64,000 nt of DNA from the IMG/VR virus record IMGVR_UViG_3300045996_000607, positions 1 to 64,000 of that record. One strand, written 5' to 3'. The stretch is from a virus. The translations under genes and the position numbers were made by a program. Below are positions 50,556 through 59,862 of this stretch, piece by piece. Below the pieces are notes generated by a model. It was not told the origin of the DNA. It ran no database searches and was given only the letters and a program-made list of their open reading frames with translations. Every line of letters begins with the position of its first letter. Position 1 is the stretch's first letter.

Positions 50556-51013
50556 GCGAGGTTTTCGCCTACATCTGCACCCGGCAGACGGCGGACCCCT
50601 ATGTTCCGGGTATGTCGCGCGATCTAGCGACGCTTTCACGCGACGTGTCGGACGGGTTTCAGGCGCTGGTCGGTGGCTATCTGAGGATCGGGCAAATCAG
50701 CTTCTTCCCGATCCAGAAGGCCATCCCTTTCCATCTGCTCTGTGACGGACACGAGGAGCCGCAAGAGCGATTCCCGGAGCTATATGCCTATCTCGGGAGC
50801 AGTCAGGGCACGCCGGCTGACCCGCTCAACTTTGTCCTGCCGAACTACATCGGCACCCTCGCCCCGGCCGCCACTGCTGATCCGGAAGTTATCGCAGGCG
50901 GGACTGTCACGTCCACTACCCCGTCGCCTGGAACCGGCAATTCGGGCGGCTCGATCAATCCTCCGGTGGATAGCGGCGGACGCGTGCCTCGGTTGCGGGC
51001 ACTGGAAGAATGA
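50552..51013 (+). CDS. Tail-collar-domain protein
   Basis: 153 residues. IQKAIPFHLLCDGHEEPQE, FPELYAYLGSSQG and NFVLPNYIG fit the phage tail-collar fold (LCDG and LP motifs). The C-terminus is Thr/Pro/Gly-rich. Genome 1 has an unrelated 58-residue protein in this slot. Confidence 0.75.
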   Translation: MSEVFAYICTRQTADPYVPGMSRDLATLSRDVSDGFQALVGGYLRIGQISFFPIQKAIPFHLLCDGHEEPQERFPELYAYLGSSQGTPADPLNFVLPNYIGTLAPAATADPEVIAGGTVTSTTPSPGTGNSGGSINPPVDSGGRVPRLRALEE

Positions 51014-51402
51014 CCTTCGGCTACGTGGCACCTCCTTACGGTGCCTTGTGGCCCTCGATAGTGGCGTTGCTGGGCAAAGCCGTGGAGCGAGGTGGTAACG
51101 ACTGGACCGAGATCGAGGCGACCCTCGAGAATGGCCGTTCGCAGCTCTGGCTCACGGTTGAGGACAAGCCCGTCGCTGCGATGGTGACGCGGATCGACGG
51201 TGACACGCTGGAGGTCTGGCTTGCCGGCGGTGCTGTTCTCGCAGGCTCAGTGCCATTCCTTGAGACGGCGATCGAGGCTTCGAAAGCGGCAGGAACGACG
51301 AACGGCAGGATCATCGGCCGCAAAGGCTGGGCCCGCGTGTTGCGCGGCTATGGCTGGCGGACAGACGGCGAGCATTTGGTGAAGGATTGGGCGGATGGGT
51401 AA
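51010..51402 (+). CDS. Conserved tail-module protein (genome 2)
   Basis: 130 residues. YGALWPSIVALLGKAVERG, PVAAMVTRIDGDTLEVWLAG and IIGRKGWARVLRGYGW; homologue of 3371-3769 with an acetyltransferase-like end. Catalysis unproven. Overlaps the next gene by 8 bases. Confidence 0.65.
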   Translation: MTFGYVAPPYGALWPSIVALLGKAVERGGNDWTEIEATLENGRSQLWLTVEDKPVAAMVTRIDGDTLEVWLAGGAVLAGSVPFLETAIEASKAAGTTNGRIIGRKGWARVLRGYGWRTDGEHLVKDWADG

Positions 51403-52048
51403 AACCAAGACGGTTCAGAAGAATGATCCATGGGCGCCGGCACAGCCGTACATTCTCAAGAACCTGCAGCAGCAGGACGATGTTTTCACGTCCTCGCAGC
51501 CGGATCTGATGAACTATGCGAACCAGCAGCGCGATACCTACGGGCGGGTCGCGCCGGGTGCCGAGAAGGGCATCACGGGCGCGCAGGATCTCGTGAACCG
51601 CAACCTGTCGGGCGCCAATATGCAGGGCAACCCGTACCTTGACGCCATCCTGACCAAAACCCGCGAGAATGTGGCCGGCTCCGTGAATGACCAGTTCGGC
51701 CCGGCTGGGCGGTATGGATCGGGCCAGCACGCCGCCATTCTCGCCCGCGAGCTGGCATCGGCCGAAAATCAGGCTCGGTATCAGGATTACGGCGTTGAGC
51801 GCGGCTATCAGCAGGACGCCATCGGACAGGCGCAGAGCCTCATGGGCGGCTCGCAATCGCTGCTCAACAATGCCGCGGAATTGCCGTGGATCGGCGTGCA
51901 GGCGGCGAACGGCGCGGTTCGGCAGGCGTCGGGCGGGTACGGAACCAGCACCACGACGCAGAGTGGAGGCATCGGGCAGATGCTCGCAGGCATCGCGGGT
52001 GCCGGCTTGTCCGGATGGGCAGGCGGCGGCTTTAAGGGGATCAAGTAA
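51395..52048 (+). CDS. Virion protein, homologue lacking S74 domain
   Basis: 217 residues. FGPAGRYGSGQHAAILAREL and ASAENQARYQDYGVERGYQQ align with 3769-4638 of genome 1, but the protein ends with a Gly-rich stretch (LSGWAGGGFKGIK) and lacks the SDRRLK chaperone. Probably an ejection or tail-core protein. Confidence 0.7.
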   Translation: MGKTKTVQKNDPWAPAQPYILKNLQQQDDVFTSSQPDLMNYANQQRDTYGRVAPGAEKGITGAQDLVNRNLSGANMQGNPYLDAILTKTRENVAGSVNDQFGPAGRYGSGQHAAILARELASAENQARYQDYGVERGYQQDAIGQAQSLMGGSQSLLNNAAELPWIGVQAANGAVRQASGGYGTSTTTQSGGIGQMLAGIAGAGLSGWAGGGFKGIK

Positions 52049-52620
52049 TGGCAGTTGGCCTCACTCCTGGGCGTCTCGGCCTCGGGTTGCAAAACCTGCT
52101 TGCGGTCGACCAGCAACCAACCCCGCCGGCGCAGTCGAAGCCTTCCTTCTTCCAGGAGGGGGGTATGGGCCGACATCTCGCCGGAGCCATTGGAGACGCG
52201 CTCCTCAATTATGGCGGAATGCAGCCGGTCTACGCGCCAATGCAACAGCAGCAACGTCAGCAGGCGCAGGAAGAAGCGCAGTGGTCGCGCCGGCAGCAGG
52301 CGGAGGACGATCAGTGGGTGCGGCGCGAGCAGTTCAAGCTGGCGAACCCCGACCCTTCGCCGATGATGCGCGATGTGCAGGCGTGGCAGGCGATGGGCCC
52401 CGATCAACGCGCCGCATATGAGCAGATCCGCAAGGCGCAGATGGGAGACCCCGACGTCACTGTCTCGCTGCCGAACGGCCAGTTCTATGCCGGCCCCCGT
52501 TCGGGCCTGAGCGCGGCGCTGACGGGCGGCATGGCGCCGTCCGAAACGCCCACCGCACCTGTCGGCAAGCTCCGTCCGATCGGAGGTGCGACGCCCCGTG
52601 CGTCGGGCAACTTTCGCTAG
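52048..52620 (+). CDS. Gln-rich virion protein (190 aa)
   Basis: Starts MAVGLTPGRLGLGLQNLL. The centre is Gln/Arg/Glu-rich helix (QQQQRQQAQEEAQWSRRQQA), like the N-terminal half of the genome 1 transglycosylase protein. No enzyme domain. The M15-like peptidase follows as a separate frame. Confidence 0.65.
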   Translation: MAVGLTPGRLGLGLQNLLAVDQQPTPPAQSKPSFFQEGGMGRHLAGAIGDALLNYGGMQPVYAPMQQQQRQQAQEEAQWSRRQQAEDDQWVRREQFKLANPDPSPMMRDVQAWQAMGPDQRAAYEQIRKAQMGDPDVTVSLPNGQFYAGPRSGLSAALTGGMAPSETPTAPVGKLRPIGGATPRASGNFR

Positions 52621-52627
52621 CCCTCCC

Positions 52628-52891
52628 ATGCGCCTGAAAAGCGGTGTGATGACGAGCGGTCGCCGGACGCCGGAAGGAAATCGTCTTGTCGGTGGCGTGC
52701 CGGGCTCTTGGCACCCTGACGGCAATGCGATCGACTATGACGGGCCGAACCTTCCCGCCCTCCTTCAGGAGGTGCAGGCGACGTTCCCCGGCGCCAAGGC
52801 TTTCATCCACAAGAACCACGTCCACACGCAAGATCGGCGCATCCGCGCGCCCTACTTCGGTCAGCGCGGCACCACCGGATTGAAGAGGTAA
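52628..52891 (+). CDS. M15-like peptidase
   Basis: 87 residues from ATG 52628; GTG 52586 would add 14. TSGRRTPEGNRLVGG, GSWHPDGNAIDYDG (SxHxxGxAxD zinc site) and FIHKNHVHTQ fit the M15 peptidase fold of phage endopeptidases. It takes the place of the transglycosylase in genome 1 and probably cleaves peptidoglycan cross-links. Confidence 0.65.
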   Translation: MRLKSGVMTSGRRTPEGNRLVGGVPGSWHPDGNAIDYDGPNLPALLQEVQATFPGAKAFIHKNHVHTQDRRIRAPYFGQRGTTGLKR

Positions 52892-52894
52892 AGA

Positions 52895-55627
52895 ATGGCT
52901 CAGCAGCAAGCGCAGGACGATGCCGGCAACATCTGGGAAGTCGACGCGCAGGGAAACCCGGTGCGCCTTGTCCGGCCTGCGCCTTCGATGCAGCGTGGCC
53001 GGGTTTTCAGTCTCGCCCCCTCTCCGAAAGAGCAGAGGCAGGAATCGCGTCAGGACGTTCAGGACAGCCGCGCTGCCGCAGCCGATGCGCGGGCAGCCGC
53101 TGCGGCTGAACGCGAAGCGCGCGAATGGGCCGCCACCCACAACCCGGACGGCTCCCCCAAACCAACCGCGAACAGCAACGGCAGCGCTGAACTGACGGCG
53201 GCAACTCGAGCGAACGCTATCAATGCGTTCACGGCAACTCGCCAGCTCGATAACCTTATCTCGGACATCGAGGACCGCTATCGGCGCGGTCCGGGTTCTA
53301 CGAGGGGACTTAAAGGCGCACTTGACTGGCTCCCCACTCCGGGCAACCGCGCCTTTGACGCTGCGGGCAATGCGGTCCGAGGCGCGGCCATCACAGCATT
53401 GGGCTTCACTTCAGGGCAGACCAACTCGCCCAAGGAAGTCGAGATGAATATCGGGCCCTATATCCCGGCGGCGGGAGATTACGATGAGGTGATCACGGAC
53501 AAGATCGCGCGGCTTAAGGAGCTTCGTGATCGTGCCCGGGTGCAGGCCGTTACGGTGCTGGGGGGCGTTCCTTCCGCTGATGGTCGAATCAACCCGCTCT
53601 CCCAGATCCCGCGAGAGGAACGTGATCGCCTGTTCCCGCCCGGCACGATGCAGCCGACTGGTTTTGACGGCGGTACGCCATCTGGCCCGCCGCCTGCGAG
53701 CCCTTCGGCTGGCGGCCCTACGCTCGGCGGCGATGGCCCTACGCTCGGCGGCCCGGGCAGGCGCCTTGCTCCCGACGAAATGCTGCAGTTCAACGGCGAT
53801 GGCGCCCCCGTCACCGGCAAGCGCCTTGCTCCCGATCAGGAGGCGCAAATTGTCAGTGCCATCCGCAGTGGCGACGAGGGGCAGGCATTGGCCCTGCTCG
53901 GCCGCTTTAGCGGAGCTGCGCCGGGTGAAGGTGAGGTGGCATCCATTCGCGCGGCAATTTCGCAGGTTCGCAAGGACCCACGGACGCCGATCGGTCTGAA
54001 CTACGGCAAGGTCGACGCCTTCGCGCAAACGCAGGCCGATCGCGAACGGTTCGGCAATGCACTTGCTCCGGCGATGGAGGAGCGCTCAACGGCTGGCGGG
54101 CTCGACGTGTCTGCCCGCGCCGGCATCAATGGCCTTACCGCCGGGCTAGCGGACTATGCGGCGGCCGCAGGTGGCATGCTGGGAGGTGGTAGCTACACCG
54201 AAAACCTGCAGCGTCAAAAGGCGCTCTCGGAAGCCGACGCGCGACTGAACCCCGGCAACACGATGATCAGCAACATCGTGGGAGGAGCAGCGGGCGCAGC
54301 TTTGACCGAAGGGGCCGCGTCGGCCCTGCTTCCGGCGCGAGCGGCTGCATGGGCGCCGCGGGTGGGCGACGCGTTCTATGGCACCGTCGCAGGGGCCACA
54401 GGAACGGCTCCGGGCAATGAGGCAACCGGGGCTGCGACAGGCGGGCTCGGCGGCGTTCTGGGCGGCATTCTCGGGCGTAACGTCGTCCGAGGGGCTGGCA
54501 ACGTCGCCCGCGGTGCGCGTGACGCCAGCGCCGATATGCTGCGCGATCGCGGTGTGCCCCTCACGGTCGGGCAACTCGTCGGGCAAGGAGGTCGTGTCGG
54601 GCAGGCGGTGAAGGGCGTCGAGGACCGCCTGACCGGCGTTCCGATCCTCGGGGACATGATCAATGCTCGCCGTCGGGAAGGGCTGGAGGAGTTCAACCGC
54701 GCGGCCTTCACGGAAGGTTTGGGTCCAATCGGTGCGGTCGGGCCACGGGACATCGCCGAGCAAGGCATCGAGCAGGGTCAGCAATCGGTATCGGACGCGT
54801 ACTCGAGCGCGCTGAACGGGGTGAACGTCGCCCCTGACGCGCAGTTCTCAACGGATTTCGGTGCGGCCCGGAGCGCGGGGCAGGCCATCCCTCGTATGGG
54901 GGAAGATTTCGACTATGTCGTGCGTGATCGCATCGACCCGTTCTTGCAGCAGGGGTCTTTCAACGGCCCGGCCATTCAGGACGCTCTCCAGGGTCTACGG
55001 GCGGCGAGGTTCAGCAATGACTCCATGGGCGATGCGGCAAAGGGGGCCACTGGGCAGGTAGAGGATGCCCTGACGGGCCTTGTCTCCCGGCAGGCGCCAG
55101 ATGTTATGCCGCAACTGGACGCCGCCAATGGCGCCTATCGCAACCTGTCGGTGCTCGCTGATGCAGTCGGGAGAGGCGCGAACGCTGGCGGCGTGTTCAC
55201 CCCGGCGCAACTCGGCATGGCCGCTCGATCCAACGCGACGAAATACACCGGCAAAATGAACGCAGCCACGACGCGGCGCCCATTTTTCGATCTGCAGCGT
55301 GCCGGGCAGGACGTGTTGCCGTCTGCGGTCCCTGACAGCGGGACAGCGGGTCGCCTTGCCACACTGGCCCTTCCGGGGATGCTCGGTGGTGCCGGGGCTG
55401 GCGCCGGCTATCTTACGGGAGACGCGGGCGGCGGCACTACAGCCGGCCTAGCACTTGGTTCGCTGCTGGCGGCTGGTGGCACCCGGAACGGTCAGCGCTT
55501 GCTAGCCGCCATTCTAGCGGATCGTCCAGACGCCCTTGTTGCCATCGGGGAACAGCTCAACCGTCGTGCCGGCATAGGCGGCGCTATCGGGGCGCCGCTG
55601 CTCGCCGGCGCTGGCGCCGGCCAATAG
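52895..55627 (+). CDS. Large ejection-type internal virion protein (genome 2)
   Basis: 910 residues, GAGGTAAAG site upstream. Residues 65-230 are close to genome 1 (AREWAATHNPDGSPKP; AITALGFTSGQTNSPKEVEM), later parts diverge. A repeated GPTLGG motif (two copies) and a repeated GRRLAPDE/GKRLAPDQ stretch occur near residues 270-310. Hydrophobic Gly runs suggest membrane contact. Confidence 0.7.
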   Translation: MAQQQAQDDAGNIWEVDAQGNPVRLVRPAPSMQRGRVFSLAPSPKEQRQESRQDVQDSRAAAADARAAAAAEREAREWAATHNPDGSPKPTANSNGSAELTAATRANAINAFTATRQLDNLISDIEDRYRRGPGSTRGLKGALDWLPTPGNRAFDAAGNAVRGAAITALGFTSGQTNSPKEVEMNIGPYIPAAGDYDEVITDKIARLKELRDRARVQAVTVLGGVPSADGRINPLSQIPREERDRLFPPGTMQPTGFDGGTPSGPPPASPSAGGPTLGGDGPTLGGPGRRLAPDEMLQFNGDGAPVTGKRLAPDQEAQIVSAIRSGDEGQALALLGRFSGAAPGEGEVASIRAAISQVRKDPRTPIGLNYGKVDAFAQTQADRERFGNALAPAMEERSTAGGLDVSARAGINGLTAGLADYAAAAGGMLGGGSYTENLQRQKALSEADARLNPGNTMISNIVGGAAGAALTEGAASALLPARAAAWAPRVGDAFYGTVAGATGTAPGNEATGAATGGLGGVLGGILGRNVVRGAGNVARGARDASADMLRDRGVPLTVGQLVGQGGRVGQAVKGVEDRLTGVPILGDMINARRREGLEEFNRAAFTEGLGPIGAVGPRDIAEQGIEQGQQSVSDAYSSALNGVNVAPDAQFSTDFGAARSAGQAIPRMGEDFDYVVRDRIDPFLQQGSFNGPAIQDALQGLRAARFSNDSMGDAAKGATGQVEDALTGLVSRQAPDVMPQLDAANGAYRNLSVLADAVGRGANAGGVFTPAQLGMAARSNATKYTGKMNAATTRRPFFDLQRAGQDVLPSAVPDSGTAGRLATLALPGMLGGAGAGAGYLTGDAGGGTTAGLALGSLLAAGGTRNGQRLLAAILADRPDALVAIGEQLNRRAGIGGAIGAPLLAGAGAGQ

Positions 55628-55708
55628 CTTACGTTCCGAGCGGCGATGCCACAATTCGAGGACTAGCCCCTTCAGCGCGCAAGCGACGGCTATTTCGATG
55701 AACGTCAT
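55514..55708 (-). CDS. Small antisense-strand protein (genome 2)
   Basis: 64 residues from MTFIEIAVACALKGLVLELW. Counterpart of 8465-8749: same strand, same overlap (114 bases) with the ejection gene end, same N-terminus. The C-terminal halves differ. Probably a small membrane protein. Confidence 0.55.
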   Translation of the reverse strand: MTFIEIAVACALKGLVLELWHRRSERKLLAGASAGEQRRPDSAAYAGTTVELFPDGNKGVWTIR

Positions 55709-55762
55709 ATAGCCCGCGACCATACGCCCTTCCCCAGACTTTCGCAAATTGGAGCCACGCTA

Positions 55763-57511
55763 ATGAGTTTTAGCGATTATTCCGGCACGCCTGCGTCCAA
55801 CACGACGCTCGGCGACAGCATCTTCATCGGCCCCAACATGGAGCGCGGCAAGGTGCGCCCTGCCCTCCAGCAGCTCGCCGCGGACGGGCGTGAGTTGTAC
55901 GACGAGATGATCGCGCGCGGGTTCGGCGACTTGCCGGAGTTCATCGCGGCGGGAGCCGGGGCCACTGCGCGGCCAGTGAATGACAAGCTGCGGGAAACGC
56001 TGTCAGTCAAGGACTTCGAGGCTGTAGGTGACGGAGCGGCCGATGACAGCGCGCCCCTCCTTGCGACAGCGGTCGCGGCGCGCATAGCCTTGACTGACGG
56101 CATCCGCGCCTTGGCCGGCGAGGTGAAGCTCCCCCCCGGCCGCTATCGGATCACCGGCCCTCTGGATCTGGCAGCCGTGGGAGGCGTGAGCGGCCTGACC
56201 ATCTCGGGCAGCGGCGGCACCGAGATCGTTTTCGATGGCCCAACTGCGACGCTAAAATGCACCTCGTCGCGCACCATCACCTTCCGCAACATCGTGTTCC
56301 GCTCAACGGAAGCGACCGATGTAAGCCCCGGCGATCCTTACGGCATTGACCTCGGCCAATCTGCCTTCACGATCGCACAGAGCGGCAATCCGCTGCGATC
56401 GTGGCGTTTCGAGCGGTGCCATTTCTACTTCTTCGACAAATGCTTCACCGTCACCGGCGCGACGATGTGCAGCGAGTTCTATTTCGACGGCTGCATCTTC
56501 GGAAACTGCTATTACCTGATGGACAATAGCAACGATCAGGCGGTGAACTGGAACTTCGTCAACTGCGATTGGGAAAACCCAGAACTCGACACGGTGAAGG
56601 CCAAAAGCAGCTCCACGATCTTCAAGCTGCAAAAAGGCATTTCCTGCAAATGGACGGGCGGCTCGGTCATAAGCTACGGCACGCTGGTCTATTTTAACCT
56701 GACCGCCACGTCTTCCTTCGTGGCGAACAGCCATGCCATCACGTTCGACGGCATCCGCATCGAGCGCATGGACGACGGCGGCACCTGCACGCCGCTCTAC
56801 GATCGCGTTTCGAGCGGTTATATCAGCCCCGGCAACGCGCCCACGGTCGCGCTCCTGAACGCTGCGATGATCTCGCGCGGCACGATCCCATCGACGGTCA
56901 CGCACTTCAAGGTGTGGGACAACGTCAACTTCCTGGTCGACAATTGCGACATCGAGACCGGCAAGATCGTGGGCGTCTATGGATCGCTCTCGGGTGCCAA
57001 CACTGGCGAGTTCACGCTGCGCAATTCTACAGCCCTGCTCTACGAAGATGACGCCACCGGCAAGATCAGCGACCACATCAAGCACAGCATCACGATCGAG
57101 CCGCAGACGCGCGGGGGTACATTGGGCCTGACGTTTCATCAGCGCTCTGATTCGTTGAGCGTGCCTTACTCGCTGGCGCCCAACGAGATTCGGTTTCGAG
57201 GTCCGACAGGTAGCCTACCGGAAGGCGGCACCACCGTGAACGTCCCCCCTCTGCCGAAGTATACCGTGCTGGAACGGCTGGTCGTTCGAAGATTCTCGGC
57301 CGCTACGTATGGCCTCACAGTTCAGCTTCGCGACCAAGCAGACACGACGACTTATGCTGAGGTTGTCTTGGCGGCTGGTACGGATCGCTTCGCGGAGGCG
57401 CAGATCAATCTTGAGCTAGGCTTTCAGCTCCTGACTACAACCCCGTTGATGCTCAAGGTCATCGGCACGCCTGAATCCGTCAAAGGCTTGGTCGGGCTAG
57501 GGTATTCGTGA
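55763..57511 (+). CDS. Tailspike, beta-helix (genome 2)
   Basis: 582 residues, GGAG site upstream. Anchor-like start MSFSDYSGTPASNTTLGD, then LSVKDFEAVGDGAADDSAPL, the beta-helix entry, and RYRITGPLDLAAVGG. The C-terminal 100 residues form a separate beta domain (VPPLPKYTVLERLVVRRFSA). Binds and may cut host polysaccharide. The last 88 bases overlap the opposing acyltransferase. Confidence 0.82.
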   Translation: MSFSDYSGTPASNTTLGDSIFIGPNMERGKVRPALQQLAADGRELYDEMIARGFGDLPEFIAAGAGATARPVNDKLRETLSVKDFEAVGDGAADDSAPLLATAVAARIALTDGIRALAGEVKLPPGRYRITGPLDLAAVGGVSGLTISGSGGTEIVFDGPTATLKCTSSRTITFRNIVFRSTEATDVSPGDPYGIDLGQSAFTIAQSGNPLRSWRFERCHFYFFDKCFTVTGATMCSEFYFDGCIFGNCYYLMDNSNDQAVNWNFVNCDWENPELDTVKAKSSSTIFKLQKGISCKWTGGSVISYGTLVYFNLTATSSFVANSHAITFDGIRIERMDDGGTCTPLYDRVSSGYISPGNAPTVALLNAAMISRGTIPSTVTHFKVWDNVNFLVDNCDIETGKIVGVYGSLSGANTGEFTLRNSTALLYEDDATGKISDHIKHSITIEPQTRGGTLGLTFHQRSDSLSVPYSLAPNEIRFRGPTGSLPEGGTTVNVPPLPKYTVLERLVVRRFSAATYGLTVQLRDQADTTTYAEVVLAAGTDRFAEAQINLELGFQLLTTTPLMLKVIGTPESVKGLVGLGYS

Positions 57512-58290
57512 TGCACGAGCCTCGAAACCCGCACCCGCTCAAGCCGCGGACCTACCAAGGCCGCAAAGCCGAACGCGATCGCCGCCGCCATCAACATCGG
57601 CACGCCCGCGCCGTAGCAGAACAGCAGGATCGGAAAGTGCGTGAGGTACAAAGTGTAGGAGAAGCTCCCCGATATCGCGAGCAGCCCGCCCGCTTGCCTG
57701 CTGGGGCGTTCGGCGCCTCGCCACCCCGCCACGAAGCCAGCTACGAACGCCAGCCCCTTGATCGCGAACCAAGGCTGCAGGATGGTCAGCACCACCAGCA
57801 ACAGCACCGCTATGGCCCGCTGCCGATACACCGCCAGCGCGGCAATCGCGTAGTACCACACCTCGTAGGACAGCGACCAAAGCGGACCGTTGCTATCGAG
57901 CGTCGGGCCAGCAAAGCCGTTCAGGAACAGCAGGGTCGGCAGCAGGCCGTCCATACTGAAAGCCGCCCGGGCGGTTCCGTTCAGCGCGTGGGAGCTGGTT
58001 GTGAACACGAGCGGCGCCAGTGCCCACAAGACGGCGCACAAGGCGACGCTGAACAGGAACGGCGGAAGCAACCGATCGGCGCGTCGGATCGCGAATTGCC
58101 GCCAGTCGTGCGCCTTCAGCGATTTGGCGATCACGAAGCCGCTGATTGCGAAGAACCCGAGCACCGCAGCGTAGGCGAGCCATCCATATGCCGGGTGTGC
58201 AGCCGGGTCGTAGATCTGCGCGAGATGCCCCACCGCTACTACCAAGGCCAGCCCGCCGCGAGACGCGTCCAGATATCGAAGCGGGTTCAC
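57424..58290 (-). CDS. Acyltransferase family 3 membrane protein (genome 2)
   Basis: 288 residues, GTG start. YLDASRGGLALVVAVGHLAQ (Arg and His signature), AVLGFFAISGFVIAKSL, RRADRLLPPFLFSVAL and LYLTHFPILLF with about nine membrane helices. A different subgroup from 11326-12162. Likely O-antigen or capsule acetylation in the lysogen. The C-terminal 30 residues lie in the spike overlap. Confidence 0.85.
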   Translation of the reverse strand: MNPLRYLDASRGGLALVVAVGHLAQIYDPAAHPAYGWLAYAAVLGFFAISGFVIAKSLKAHDWRQFAIRRADRLLPPFLFSVALCAVLWALAPLVFTTSSHALNGTARAAFSMDGLLPTLLFLNGFAGPTLDSNGPLWSLSYEVWYYAIAALAVYRQRAIAVLLLVVLTILQPWFAIKGLAFVAGFVAGWRGAERPSRQAGGLLAISGSFSYTLYLTHFPILLFCYGAGVPMLMAAAIAFGFAALVGPRLERVRVSRLVHHEYPSPTKPLTDSGVPMTLSINGVVVRS

Positions 58291-58365
58291 GGATTACTTG
58301 TCCACCTCCCCACGCCGCCCGTCAAGGCCCGCCAAATACCGCCCACGACCAAGAGGAGAACGCAG

Positions 58366-58464
58366 ATGCCAGGTGAAGAGAACGAGAGCGAGCAGCACAC
58401 GAAGAAGCCGCCGCAGCCTACGCCCACCCCGACACCCACGCCTACTCCGACGTTGAGCTGGTAG
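58366..58464 (+). CDS. 32-residue Thr-Pro-repeat protein
   Basis: ATG 58366 lies 7 bases after GAGGAG, one of the best ribosome sites in the window. MPGEENESEQHTKKPPQ is followed by six Thr-Pro pairs and ends TLSW. Short, charged then extended. It begins the lysis operon; the stop abuts the next GTG. Function unknown. Confidence 0.6.
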   Translation: MPGEENESEQHTKKPPQPTPTPTPTPTPTLSW

Positions 58465-58902
58465 GTGCTACCCGGCGACATCTATGTGATGCTGCTCGTG
58501 CTGACGGCGGTATTCGTCGCGCCGTTCAGCCGGCTGGCGTTCGTCGTCGTCGTTGCGTGGACGATCGGCCACTTCGCATTTATCGCCGGGGCTCACGAAC
58601 ATTGGGTCAATCTGCTGCAGCATCTCGGTGCAGCGGCGTTCGGCATGCGATATGCCCGACAGACCGCCTACGCATTCGCGTGGGCTTTGTTCGCACCGCT
58701 GGTGACGATCGACCTGATCGTGCTCTTCGCCGGGTATGATCCGGATCATGGCTGGTGGCTGGTCCTCGGGCTGGCGACCTTGCAGCTATTCGCCATGCCG
58801 TTCGGGATCGACCGCGGCCGGGCCCGCGCTCTCTTCAAGGCGTGGAAAGAGAATGTCTGCTGGCAACGCACATTCGGGGAGCCGGGCTTTGTGGCTATCT
58901 AG
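58465..58902 (+). CDS. Multi-helix membrane protein, holin candidate
   Basis: 145 residues, GTG start directly after the previous stop. Four hydrophobic segments (YVMLLVLTAVFVAPF; LAFVVVVAWTIGHFAFIAG; AYAFAWALFAPLVTIDLIVL; WWLVLGLATLQLFAM). Class-like holin or membrane accessory; no counterpart in genome 1. Confidence 0.55.
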   Translation: MLPGDIYVMLLVLTAVFVAPFSRLAFVVVVAWTIGHFAFIAGAHEHWVNLLQHLGAAAFGMRYARQTAYAFAWALFAPLVTIDLIVLFAGYDPDHGWWLVLGLATLQLFAMPFGIDRGRARALFKAWKENVCWQRTFGEPGFVAI

Positions 58903-58906
58903 CTTC

Positions 58907-59284
58907 GTGGCGCAGACCGCGGTCCCGGTCACCGTCAACAACCTGACTCCGACGTTCTATGTCATGTGCGTTGCGGTCGTTGGCCTGTTCGGCATCCTCG
59001 TGCGCCAGTGGGTGCCCTACAAGAAGCTGCTGGTTGAAGAAGACGCGAGCCTGCGGGCGGATCTTCTCAAGCGCATCTCCGAGCTTGAGGCCGAGCTTAG
59101 CGAGGAGCGCCGGCGCTGCGACGAGAAGATGTCCAAACTTCAGGCGCAGTTCGACGGTCTACAACGCATGGTGATCCAGTGGCAGGTTTCGTCTGGTCGC
59201 GCATTCGAGCTCGGCGGGTCCAGCGAGGCCGCCAAAACAATACCGCGCGTGGAAGAGCATCTTGCGAAACGAGGTCAGGAATGA
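58907..59284 (+). CDS. Membrane-anchored coiled-coil protein, spanin-like (genome 2)
   Basis: About 125 residues from GTG 58907; TTG 58889 is possible. One membrane helix (FYVMCVAVVGLFGILV) then a coiled coil (LLKRISELEAELSEERRRCD). Same layout as 12210-12614 and also before the endolysin gene. Confidence 0.5.
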   Translation: MAQTAVPVTVNNLTPTFYVMCVAVVGLFGILVRQWVPYKKLLVEEDASLRADLLKRISELEAELSEERRRCDEKMSKLQAQFDGLQRMVIQWQVSSGRAFELGGSSEAAKTIPRVEEHLAKRGQE

Positions 59285-59862
59285 ACCGCAAACCCATCTT
59301 CGACGCAGTTCGCGCACAAGGTGTCGACTTCAACCGTCCCGGCGCCGTGGAGATCCTCGACAATGCCCTGTCGTTACTCGGGATGCCGAGGGAGGATGCG
59401 TTAGCGCCCTCCTCCGTCGCCGTGGCACTGATCCAGCGTTTCGAAGGTTGCCGGCTGCAGGCATATCCGGACCCCGGCACGGGCCGGGATCCATGGACGA
59501 TCGGCTGGGGCAGCACGACCGACGAGCTTGGACAGGCGATCAAGCCGGGCACCATCTGGACGCAGGAGCGCGCTGATAGCCGCCTGAAGGATCAGGTGCG
59601 CGACTTCGGCAACAAGGTCGCCGCGGTGCTGGACGGCGTGCCGACGACGCAGCACCAGTTCGATGCCATGGTGAGCCTGGCATACAACATCGGCATTCGG
59701 GCGTTCGCCGATTCCACGCTGGTCAAGCGCCACAAGGAGGGCGCCTATGCGGGTGCAGCGCTCGAGTTCCTTCGCTGGAACAAGGCCGGCGGAAAGGTGC
59801 TTGCGGGCCTTACGAAGCGTCGGGACGCGGAAAGCTGGCTGTACAAGGGGTTGACGGCATGA
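59281..59862 (+). CDS. Endolysin, GH24 lysozyme
   Basis: 193 residues from MNRKPIFDAVRAQG. RFEGCRLQAYPDPGTGRDPW and TIGWGSTTDELG hold the Glu-Asp-Thr triad of T4/P21-type lysozymes; FDAMVSLAYNIG follows. An N-terminal extension of about 45 residues precedes the domain, without a clear signal-anchor. Start overlaps the spanin-like gene. Confidence 0.88.
   Translation: MNRKPIFDAVRAQGVDFNRPGAVEILDNALSLLGMPREDALAPSSVAVALIQRFEGCRLQAYPDPGTGRDPWTIGWGSTTDELGQAIKPGTIWTQERADSRLKDQVRDFGNKVAAVLDGVPTTQHQFDAMVSLAYNIGIRAFADSTLVKRHKEGAYAGAALEFLRWNKAGGKVLAGLTKRRDAESWLYKGLTA

Noticed and set aside
57508-58464. 318-codon plus-strand frame across the acyltransferase gene
   Set aside because: Only its last 32 codons, which have their own ribosome site, look real; the rest is antisense to a conserved membrane protein.
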